The translations under genes were made by a program, and so were the position numbers. Below, piece after piece: positions 43,062 through 50,830 of a stretch of DNA of 64,000 nucleotides. The notes under the pieces were generated by a model. It was not told where the DNA came from and ran no database searches. It saw only the letters and a list, made by a program, of their open reading frames with translations. The stretch comes from Variovorax sp. PBS-H4. Its GTDB lineage: Bacteria > Pseudomonadota > Gammaproteobacteria > Burkholderiales > Burkholderiaceae_C. The stretch is taken from NCBI RefSeq assembly GCF_901827205.1, contig NZ_LR594675.1, positions 3,596,001 through 3,660,000 on the forward strand, written 5' to 3'. Position 1 is the first letter of the stretch; the number at the start of each line of letters is the position of its first letter.

Positions 43062-44048
43062 ATGCCTCACATCACACGCAGGCGCATCGGCGCCATCGCG
43101 CTCGCGTTCTCCTTCGCGGGCCTGGCGGCAGGCGCGGCGGCGCAGAGTGACTTTCCCAGCCAGCCGATCAAGCTGGTCGTCGGCTTTCCGCCTGGCGGAG
43201 GCGGCGACCTCTACGGCCGCATGATCGCCAACGCGCTTGGCAAGACACTGGGCCAGACGGTCCTCGTGGACAACCGTGCCGGCGCGGGCGGCAACATTGC
43301 CGCAGACCTCGTGGCCAAAGCCAAGCCCGATGGCTACACCTTGCTGCTGGCTATGAGCGGCAATCTCGCGGTGTCGCCGGCCATGCGGCCGCAGAGCATT
43401 CCTTACAAGGTACCCGACGACTTCGCCCCCATTGGCCTGATCCTGGAAGCGCCGCATGGGCTGTTCGTGGCGCACAACGCCCGCTATCAGACCGCGCGTG
43501 AACTGCTTGACGCCGCGAAGACGCAGAAGCTCAGCTTCGCGTCCACCGGCGCCGGCGCCGCAGCACACATCGGCATGGAGATGGTGAAGCAGGCCGCAGG
43601 CGTGGAGATGCTGCATGTGCCCTACCGCGGGTCCGGCCCCGCCATCACCGACATGATCGGCGGTCAGGTGGACAGCTTCTTCGCCACGGCGTCGCCGCTG
43701 GTGAGCCAGGTGCGTCAGGGGCAACTTCGGCTGCTGGCCGTCACCGGCTACAAACGCAGCCCTGCGATGCCGGACGTTCCGACGTTCAAGGAACTCGGTT
43801 TGAACGTGCTCGTCACCCAATGGTACGGGCTGGTGGCCCCCGCAGGCACGCCGGAGCCGGTGCTTCGCAAGTTATCCGAGCACCTGAGCCGCGCGCTCGC
43901 CACGCCCGAGGTACGCGACGCCATACGCAGGGATGCGGCCGTCGAGCGCGACGTGCCGCGCGAGCGCTTCGGAAAGTACATCGCCGAAGACATCGAGCGG
44001 TACAAGGCCAGCATGACACCGGCGCTGATGAAGGAGATCGCGCAGTAG
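43062..44048 (+). CDS. Bug-type solute-binding protein (first of a sister pair)
   Basis: This is a 328-aa Bug/TctC protein with a ribosome site (GGAGACAAAC then ATG) and signal peptide RRIGAIALAFSFAGLAAGAAAQ. Mature motifs are IKLVVGFPPGGGGDLYGR, VDNRAGAGGNIAADLV and AMPDVPTFKELGL. It is closely related to the Bug protein at 45021-46004: the GGGGDLYGR block, LAMSGN, IPYKVPDDF and TQWYGL are shared. It is 84 bases downstream of the lyase gene, in the same direction. No membrane partners are nearby. Confidence 0.92.
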   Translation: MPHITRRRIGAIALAFSFAGLAAGAAAQSDFPSQPIKLVVGFPPGGGGDLYGRMIANALGKTLGQTVLVDNRAGAGGNIAADLVAKAKPDGYTLLLAMSGNLAVSPAMRPQSIPYKVPDDFAPIGLILEAPHGLFVAHNARYQTARELLDAAKTQKLSFASTGAGAAAHIGMEMVKQAAGVEMLHVPYRGSGPAITDMIGGQVDSFFATASPLVSQVRQGQLRLLAVTGYKRSPAMPDVPTFKELGLNVLVTQWYGLVAPAGTPEPVLRKLSEHLSRALATPEVRDAIRRDAAVERDVPRERFGKYIAEDIERYKASMTPALMKEIAQ

Positions 44049-44100
44049 CGCGGCAGCGTGCGGCATCTGTCGATCTCAAGGAACAAAGGACATCTCACCC

Positions 44101-44967
44101 ATGACATACAACGCCCTCGTTTCCGTCGAGCAGCTCGTCCGCGAGCAGAAGGATCAGGCCTCCCGGCCGATGGTGATCGACTGCAGTTTCGAACTGAACG
44201 ACCTGGACGCAGGCCAGCGCTCTTACGACGCGGGCCACATCCCCGGCGCCATCTACGTTCATCTGGAGCACGCACTCTCGGCTGCCAAGACCGGAAGAAA
44301 CGGGCGCCACCCGCTGCCCAGTCGCGAGTCCTTCGTGCAGACCATGGCCGCCCTGGGTGTGGGCGACCGTACCCAGGTGGTGGCCTATGACAATGCGGGC
44401 GGCATGTATGCCGCACGCCTGTGGTGGATGCTGCGCTGGGTGGGCCATGGCGACGTCGCCGTACTGGATGGAGGCATCGCCGCATGGAAGGCGGCCGGAG
44501 AACCCCTGAGCACGGAAACGCCTGCTGCCCGGCCTCGAGGCGACCTCACACTGCGCGATGCGTTGGTCACCACGGTGGATTACGACCAGGTGAAAGCCAA
44601 CATCGACAGCCAGGAGCGGTTGGTACTCGATGCGCGCGCGCCGGATCGTTTTCGCGGAGAGAACGAAACGATGGATCCGGTAGGCGGCCATATCCCCGGC
44701 GCCCGCAACCGGCTGTTCAAAGACAACCTGCTGCCCGACGGCCGCTTCAAACCTGCGGCCCGGCTGCGTCTGGAATTCGATGCAGTCACCGGCGGGAAAC
44801 CTGCAAACGCTCTGATCAATCAATGCGGCTCCGGGGTGACGGCCTGCCACAACCTCCTGGCAATGGAGGTGGCGGGTCTTCAGGGGGCTGCGCTCTATTC
44901 GGGTTCGTGGAGCGAATGGAGCGCCCAGCCCGGCGCACCGGTCGCCACCGGGCCTTCCATGCCCTGA
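44101..44967 (+). CDS. Thiosulfate/3-mercaptopyruvate sulfurtransferase (two rhodanese domains)
   Basis: This is a 288-aa tandem rhodanese. The N-terminal domain (residues 1-130) has YDAGHIPGAIYVHLE and VVAYDNAGGMYAARLWW; the C-terminal domain has DPVGGHIPGARN and the active loop CGSGVTACHN with catalytic Cys near 240. The CGSGVTA loop is typical of SseA-type mercaptopyruvate sulfurtransferases. It moves sulfur from mercaptopyruvate or thiosulfate to cyanide or thiols. Its location between two sister Bug genes suggests a sulfur-containing substrate for the cluster, but many genomes carry unlinked sseA, so this is weak. Confidence 0.88.
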   Translation: MTYNALVSVEQLVREQKDQASRPMVIDCSFELNDLDAGQRSYDAGHIPGAIYVHLEHALSAAKTGRNGRHPLPSRESFVQTMAALGVGDRTQVVAYDNAGGMYAARLWWMLRWVGHGDVAVLDGGIAAWKAAGEPLSTETPAARPRGDLTLRDALVTTVDYDQVKANIDSQERLVLDARAPDRFRGENETMDPVGGHIPGARNRLFKDNLLPDGRFKPAARLRLEFDAVTGGKPANALINQCGSGVTACHNLLAMEVAGLQGAALYSGSWSEWSAQPGAPVATGPSMP

Positions 44968-45020
44968 GCACCGAAGCGACGGCTTCTTTCGTCCCGCTCC
45001 CACCCCAAGGAGATCTCCCC

Positions 45021-46004
45021 GTGCGCAAACGCAACTTCCTCCGAATCGGCGCCAACGCCATCGCCCTCGCCGGCCTCACAGGTCTTGCCGGAATGGCTGG
45101 ACTTGCCCACGCCGCTTACCCCGAGCAACCGGTCAAGCTCGTCATCGGGTTCCCACCGGGCGGCGGCGGCGACCTTTACGGTCGCACCATCGCCAATGCC
45201 CTGGGCAAGCACCTGGGCCAGCCGATCGTGGTCGACAACAAAAACGGCGCGGGCGGCAACATCGCGGCCGAGGCCGTCGCGCGCGCACGTCCCGACGGCT
45301 ACACCCTCATCCTTGCCATGAGCGGCAACATGGGCAGCGCGCCCGCCATCCGGGACAACCTGCCTTACAAGGTTCCCGAGGACTTCGTGCCGATCGCTCA
45401 ACTGGTGGAGACGCCATTCGGCCTGATGGTGCCCGCCAGCTCGCCCATCAAGTCGATCAAGGAATATGTCCAAGCGGCGAAGAGCGGAAAGCTCACCTAC
45501 GCCTCCACCGGCACGGGCGGCGCGGCGCAGATCGTGATGGAAATGGTCAAGCAGCAGGCCAAGGTCGACATCCTGCACATTCCCTACAAGGGTTCAGGCC
45601 CAGCGCTCAACGACCTGTATGGCGGCCTGGTCAGCAGCTTCTTCGCGCCCTACTCCCCGCTGATGCCGCAGATCACCGGCGGCAAGCTGCGCCTGCTCGC
45701 GGTCAGCAGCGGCAAGCGCGTTGCGTCGCTGCCCGACGTGCCGACGCTCAAGGAGTCGGGTATCGATGTGTTGATGACGCAGTGGTACGGACTGGCTGCG
45801 CCAGCGGGCACGCCGGAGGAGGTAGTCAACAAGATCGCGCGCGCCGTCAAGGAAGCCATGAAGGATCCCGAGGTGCTGCGTGTCTACCGCGCCGACGGCG
45901 CGCAGGAGTCTTCGCTGGCCGGCAATGCCTTCCGCGAGTTCATCGTGAAGGACATCGCCAACTACAAGCGCGCCGTGGAGCGCGGAAACCTCAAGGCCGA
46001 GTGA
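45021..46004 (+). CDS. Bug-type solute-binding protein (second of the sister pair)
   Basis: This is a 327-aa Bug/TctC protein starting with GTG at 45021 (AAGGAG is 8 bases upstream). Signal peptide RIGANAIALAGLTGLAGMAGLAHA is followed by VKLVIGFPPGGGGDLYGRT, VDNKNGAGGNIAAEAV and SLPDVPTLKESGI. Similarity to the Bug protein at 43062-44048 runs along the full length, pointing to a duplication with the sulfurtransferase gene between the copies. It is 27 bases before the molybdopterin reductase gene. The two copies may bind different stereoisomers or related acids. Confidence 0.92.
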   Translation: MRKRNFLRIGANAIALAGLTGLAGMAGLAHAAYPEQPVKLVIGFPPGGGGDLYGRTIANALGKHLGQPIVVDNKNGAGGNIAAEAVARARPDGYTLILAMSGNMGSAPAIRDNLPYKVPEDFVPIAQLVETPFGLMVPASSPIKSIKEYVQAAKSGKLTYASTGTGGAAQIVMEMVKQQAKVDILHIPYKGSGPALNDLYGGLVSSFFAPYSPLMPQITGGKLRLLAVSSGKRVASLPDVPTLKESGIDVLMTQWYGLAAPAGTPEEVVNKIARAVKEAMKDPEVLRVYRADGAQESSLAGNAFREFIVKDIANYKRAVERGNLKAE

Positions 46005-46031
46005 GCCTCCGTTGACCCTTCGATCGATCCC

Positions 46032-48435
46032 ATGACGACCAGCACTCCCACCTACCGACCCCACAGCGCCCACTGGGGGGTGTTCTCCGCGGCATGGGAC
46101 GGCGAGTCGCTGACGGTACGGCCCCATCCAGGCGATCCCGACCCCAATCCACTGATCGACAACTTTCCGGGCGGGCTGCGCCACAAAGCGCGCGTGACGA
46201 CCCCGATGGTACGCAGAGGCTGGCTGGAGCGGGGCCCCGGCCCCGATGCCACCCGAGGCAGTGACGACTACGTGCCGATGGCCTGGGACGAGGTGCTGGA
46301 TCTGCTGGCCGCGGAACTGCGTCGCGTGAAGGATCAACATGGCGCGCAGACGATCTTCGGCGGCTCCTACGGCTGGTCGAGCGCCGGACGCTTCCACCAT
46401 GCGCAGAGCCAGGTGCACCGGTTCCTCAACACCACGATGGGCGGATACGTGCGCTCGGTCAACAGCTACAGCGCCGGTGCGTCCGGTCCCATGCTGCCGC
46501 ACGTGATCGGCACCATGGAAGAGGTGGCGCGCCGCAACGTGACGTGGGAACAGATCGTCGAGCACACTGACGTGCTGCTGGCGTTCGGCGGCATGGCGCT
46601 GAAGAATTCGCGGGTGGCGTCGGGCGGCATCAGCAAGCACGTCGAGCGTGATGCGATGCGGCAGGCGGCTGCTCGCGGCTGCCGGTTCGTCTCGATCAGT
46701 CCGCTCAGGAGCGACTTGCCCGACGAGGCCGCCTTCGAGTGGCTGGCCGCGGTACCCAACACCGACACCGCCCTGATGCTGGGCCTGGTGCATCAGATCG
46801 TGAGCGATGGCGCCCACGACCGGGACTTCCTGGCCCGTTGCTGCGACGGCTGGGACACTTTCGAGGACTACCTGATGGGCCGGAGCGACGGCGTAGCGAA
46901 GAGCTGCACCTGGGCCGGGCCCATCTGCGGCCTGCCTGCGCAGCAGTTGGTAGCGCTGGCGCGCTCGCTGGTGGGCAAGCGGGTACTAGTGGTCGTGTCG
47001 CATTCGCTTCAGCGCGCGGAGCATGGCGAGCAGCCGGTATGGATGGGTGCCGTGCTGGGCGCGGCGCTGGGCCAGCTCGGCCTGCCCGGTGGCGGCTACA
47101 ACTATGCGCTGGGTACGCTCGCCCACTACGGCAAGCGCAACAACGCGGTGCCCGCCGCGGCGCTGCCACAAGGCACCAACGGGGTGAAGGACTTCATTCC
47201 GGTCGCGCGCATCAGCGACATGCTCTTGAATCCGGGCCAGCCTTTCGACTACAACGGTCAGCGCCTGGTCTACCCGCACATAAGGCTCGCTTACTGGGCT
47301 GGCGGCAACCCGTTTCATCATCATCAGGATCTGAACCGACTGGCCGCAGCGTTCCGCACGCTGGACACCTTCGTCGTGCACGAGGTGGCCTGGACCGCCA
47401 CCGCACGCCACGCCGACATCGTGCTGCCGTGCACCATGACGCTGGAACGCGAAGACATCGGCGCCACGCCCACCGACCCCTTGGTGGTGGCCATGCACCG
47501 CATCGCCGAGCCGCACGGCCTGGCCCGCGACGACTACGACATCTTCTGCGACCTGGCCGGTCGGCTGGATGGTCTCGAAGCCTTCAGCGAGGGCCGCAGC
47601 AGCCGCGAATGGCTGGCCCACTTGTATGAAAGAACGCGCCATGCCCTGGAAGCGCTGGGCGCGGAAGCACCAAGCTTCGAAGAATTCTGGCAGCGGGGCG
47701 AAATCACACTTCCGCAAAGGGACGACGACGGCGGCGTGCTGCGTGCACTGCGCAGCGACCCCGTCGCCCATGCGCTCAAGACACCCAGCGGCAAAGTGCA
47801 GATCAGTTCTCCGACGGTGGCCGCGTTCGGCTATGCCGACTGCCGGCCATCCTGCGTGGCTGCCGCCTGCATATGCGCCCACGGTCGAGCATCCGCTGTG
47901 GCTGGTGGCCAACCAACCGAGCACCCGGCTGCACAGTCAGCTCGACTTCGGGGGCCACAGCCAAGCCAGCAAGCGCAAGGGCCGAGAGGTCTGCACCCTC
48001 CACCCGGCGGCCGCGTCGGCTCGGGGCATCGCCGAAGGCGACGTCGTCCGGCTCTTCAACGAAATCGGCGCCTGTCTCGCCAGCGCGCATCTCAGCGCCG
48101 ACATGCGCGAGGACGTAGTGCAGCTGCCCACCGGCGCCTGGTACGACCCGGTGCCCGACACGCAGGACCGCATGATGTGCGCGCACGGAAACCCCAACGT
48201 TCTGACCCGCGACATCGGCACCTCTTCGCTGGCGCAGGGCTGCGCCGGCCAGCTGACCACCGTGCAGATCGAGCGCTACGACGGTCCCTTGCCCCCCATC
48301 CGGGCCTTCGATCCACCCGCAGCTGCCGAAGGTTGCGAAAAAGGCAGCCCGCGTGGATTACAACCACCGCGGACCGCCGGAAGTTCTACGCGAGGAGACG
48401 CATTTTCAGCGACGAGTGCCAGTGTGCCTCGTTGA
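46032..48435 (+). pseudogene. Molybdopterin oxidoreductase (BisC/DMSO reductase family) with a frameshift
   Basis: This is a biotin sulfoxide/TMAO reductase-type enzyme without a twin-arginine signal, so cytoplasmic like BisC. The Mo ligand serine lies in GSYGWSSAG (111-119); other blocks are GGMALKNSR, RDDYDIFCDLAGRLDG and PLVVAMHRIAEPHG. Near 47841-47846 the frame changes: the first frame reads AAFGYADC and then becomes nonsense, while the +1 frame continues as GHPAWLPPAYAPTVEHPLWL, ANQPSTRLHSQLDFG and LPTGAWYDP. Removing one C from TGCCGG restores ADCGHPAW. The last segment AFDPPAAAEGCEK then runs into unrelated sequence, so the 3' end may also be truncated. Substrate is unknown (S- or N-oxide reduction in the family). 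Confidence 0.8.
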
Positions 48436-48472
48436 AGTGCTCGAAGGTTGGGTGCCGCCGAAAGCAAGCGAT

Positions 48473-48580
48473 GGCCTCGATCCGCGCGTCCTGATGCGCA
48501 ACCTGTCACACGCCCTTCCTGCCGACACGCAAGTCGTTTGCGGTGCAGGCAATTTCATGTCGTGGCCCCTCACGCGGTAG
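48473..48580 (+). pseudogene. Fragment of a ThDP-dependent enzyme
   Basis: A 35-codon stretch, GLDPRVLMRNLSHALPADT followed by QVVCGAGNFMSWPLT, matches the beginning of the C-terminal domain of acetolactate synthase-like ThDP enzymes, where such a linker leads into G-x-F-x-x-W. It ends in TAG. Nothing before or after in any frame continues the enzyme. This is a scrap left by deletion next to the 3' end of the molybdopterin gene. Confidence 0.5.
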
Positions 48581-48623
48581 TGAGCCCCTGCACGGACGGG
48601 TGAGTCGGCAGTGCTCAAGCGTT

Positions 48624-48646
48624 AGACGAGCAGATCGCGCTCGTCT
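48624..48646. other. Hairpin with perfect 8-bp stem
   Basis: AGACGAGC (48624-48631), seven bases, then GCTCGTCT (48639-48646) form a perfect inverted repeat downstream of the decayed genes and about 150 bases before the next CDS. There is no T-run behind it on either strand, so it is not a standard intrinsic terminator. Its function is unknown. Confidence 0.35.
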
Positions 48647-48797
48647 GCCTATACCTACGCAGCTCCCAGTCTGCGCACGCCTGAGCAGCACCATCTTCGT
48701 GGTCGAAGCCAGGAATCGCACTGTGGGGCAGGATCATCAGGCGGGCCAACATTAGGCTGGACTGAGATACCTTCGGTGCTGGATCAAGGAGACGACG

Positions 48798-49346
48798 ATG
48801 GCCAGGATTCCCTACGCCGACATTTCCGCGCCCAGCGTGCAGCCGCTCGTGAAGCGCATCGAAGCGGAGCGCGGCAGCGTGCTGCATCTCTATCAGATGC
48901 TGCTGCACAGCATGCCGCTGACCGAAGGCTGGCTCGGCTTGCTGACGGCGGTGCGCCAGAAATTCAAGCTCGACGGCGCGATTCGCGAGCTCGTGATCAT
49001 GCGTGTCGCGGTCCTGAATGGCGCGCAGTACGAGGCCGACCAGCACGCGCCGATTGCGCTGAAGGAAGGCATCACGCAAGCACAGATCGACGCACTGGGC
49101 GACTGGCGCCAAAGCGACCTGTTCGATGACCTGCAGCGCGCCGCATTGCAGCTGACCGACACGATGACGCGCGACGTGCACGTGCCGGGCGACCAGCTTG
49201 ACGCCGTGCGGCGCCATCTGGACGACGCGACGACGGTCGAGCTCGTGGCCACCATCGCGGCCTACAACATGGTGTCGCGCTTCCTGGAGGCGCTTGGCAT
49301 TCATTCGCAAGACGTCCTCCCGCGAACGGCGGGGGAACGCGCCTGA
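48798..49346 (+). CDS. Carboxymuconolactone decarboxylase (AhpD-like) family protein
   Basis: This is a 182-aa alpha-helical protein of the CMD family with AAGGAG six bases before the ATG. The core ELVIMRVAVLNGAQYEADQHAPIAL corresponds to the central CMD motif; it lacks the CxxC pair of AhpD peroxidases, so it belongs to the gamma-carboxymuconolactone decarboxylase-like side. The position before a decayed region and without a catabolic partner gives no role. It looks intact. Confidence 0.82.
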   Translation: MARIPYADISAPSVQPLVKRIEAERGSVLHLYQMLLHSMPLTEGWLGLLTAVRQKFKLDGAIRELVIMRVAVLNGAQYEADQHAPIALKEGITQAQIDALGDWRQSDLFDDLQRAALQLTDTMTRDVHVPGDQLDAVRRHLDDATTVELVATIAAYNMVSRFLEALGIHSQDVLPRTAGERA

Positions 49347-49349
49347 AGA

Positions 49350-49505
49350 TCACCGGCACCTGACCACCGCGTGCTTGCCACCCCTGCCGAGATACAGCAG
49401 CCGCTCCAACCCATAGTGAGTGAGTGTCAGGTTGAAGTCCTGCTTCGTGGCATCGGCGCGCTGCTTCAGGCGGCCACGGATGGAAGCGGCCAGGTTGCGG
49501 CTCAC
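49350..49505 (-). pseudogene. AbiEii/AbiGii-like nucleotidyltransferase, 5' piece (inverted)
   Basis: On the minus strand a GTG with GGAAAG upstream begins VSRNLAASIRGRLKQRADATK followed by QDFNLTLTHYGLERLLYL, the conserved N-terminus of AbiEii toxin-family proteins. It then meets unrelated residues and stops at 49350. The next piece of the same protein (from LSVSPHAP) lies on the opposite strand starting at 49521. The two halves are head-to-head, so the N-terminal piece has been inverted relative to the rest. Confidence 0.7.
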
Positions 49506-49520
49506 GCAGTGACGCTTTCC

Positions 49521-49730
49521 CGACTATCCGTCTCACCCCATGCACCCAACTACCTGCTCAAGGGCGCCTGCTGTTTTCGCTGTGGTACGGCCAACCGCAC
49601 CGGCCGACGCGGGATGCGGACCTGATGGGATTTGGTCCGGACGATATCGACACCGCTGTGGCGGCTTTCCGCGAGATCTGCCAGATTGAGTTGGAGGCAC
49701 TCAAGCACAGTCCCGCACCTGAGCGCAGAT
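49521..49730 (+). pseudogene. AbiEii/AbiGii-like nucleotidyltransferase, middle piece
   Basis: The plus strand continues the protein with RLSVSPHAPNYLLKGA. A one-base deletion at about 49569 follows, then LFSLWYGQPHRPTRDADLMG with the nucleotidyltransferase Asp motif (RDADL) and FGPDDIDTAVAAFREICQIE. Similarity is lost near 49710-49730, just before the TatD sequence. The 3' half of the gene and any AbiEi antitoxin are missing. Confidence 0.72.
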
Positions 49731-49762
49731 GGACAATCAGCAGCACCTCATACCATCGGCGC

Positions 49763-50577
49763 ATGAGCACAGGATCAAGATTTGAACGAGCGCACTTGGT
49801 CGACATCGGCGTCAACTTCCATTCGGCGCAGTTGGTGTCGCTGACTGATCAATTGTTGATGCGTGCGCGGGCAGCCAACGTGAGCCAGATCCTCGCGACA
49901 GGCACATCGGTGGCTTTCAATCGTCTGGCCCCTGAGCTTGCAAGGGCCAACCCGGGCACCGTCTTCGCGACTGCGGGAGTGCACCCCACGGCGCAAAGTC
50001 GTACGACCCAAGCAACTTCTGCGAGCTGACCGAACTCTGGGCATGCCCGGAGGTCGTCGCGGTTGGAGAGTGTGGCCTTGACTACAACCGCAACTTTTCG
50101 ACTCCGCAGGCGCAGCGCATGGCGTTCGAGCAGCAGCTATCAGTGGCTGTAGAGACTGGCAAGCCGCTTTTTCTTCATTGCCGCGACGCCTTCACCGATT
50201 TCCACTACATGCTTGCCCCTGTGATGGCCGACGGAGCGCGCGGCGTCGTGCACTGTTTCACCGGCAACCGCTTGGAAGCAGAAGCCTTTCTCGCGATGGG
50301 GCTCGAGATCGGCATCACGGGCTGGGTCACAGATGTCCAACGCGGCCAGGCGCTTCGAGAGGCCCTGCCGGCCAAACCGCTGGATCGACTGCACCTTGAG
50401 ACGCATGCCCCCTATCAGTTTCCCGCAAACGCCGAAAAACGTCGTGGACACAACGAGCCGGCCAATCTTCCTTGGGTCGCCGCCAGCGTGGCAGAGCTGG
50501 TTGGGCGCGACGTCGACGATGTGATTCGAGCCTGCAGTTCCAATAGCCGACGAATGTTCGACCTTCCAGGCAATTGA
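49763..50577 (+). pseudogene. tatD: TatD-family metal-dependent hydrolase with a frameshift
   Basis: From MSTGSRFERAHLVDIGVNFH at 49763 the sequence follows E. coli TatD (DIGVN, ILATGTS, FATAGVHP). At about 49983-49987 one C is missing from a C-run: one more C would give HPHGAKSYDPSNFCELTELW, and the next frame reads on through VVAVGECGLDYNRNFSTPQAQ, FLHCRDAF and HCFTGN to 50577. In addition the metal-binding Asp of the LETDAPY motif is His here (LETHAPY), which is hard to explain by sequencing error. The gene is therefore likely dead. Confidence 0.82.
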
Positions 50578-50639
50578 TCTAACTACAGCCGTTATCCGGG
50601 TGCCGCAAGTGTCGGCGGCGGGATCGGCAGCCTGATTTG

Positions 50640-50830
50640 ATGCCGTTAGAAATACCGTCAAAAAATAGCGCTGCCTGCTTCGCCGATTGCTAAGGGAATA
50701 GTCTTTGCTGCGACAAAACGTCCATATCTTTCAACATCTTAGAACTCTCCAGAGGCAATATTGATGTCTTGTTCACGGACATCATAAATCGACCTAAGAA
50801 ATTGATTTATATGAATATTATTTGCACCCC
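50640..50830. other. AT-rich spacer between the decayed region and guaA
   Basis: About 190 bases are clearly richer in A+T than the rest of the window (for example 50700-50825). A 7-bp stem (TGATGTC 50762-50768, GACATCA 50778-50784) lies downstream of guaA, but no T-run follows it on the guaA strand. The change in composition marks the border between accessory and core DNA. Confidence 0.5.

Noticed and set aside
50762..50784. Terminator of guaBA
   Set aside because: The 7-bp stem is present but no T-run follows on the guaA strand, so it does not meet the criteria of an intrinsic terminator.
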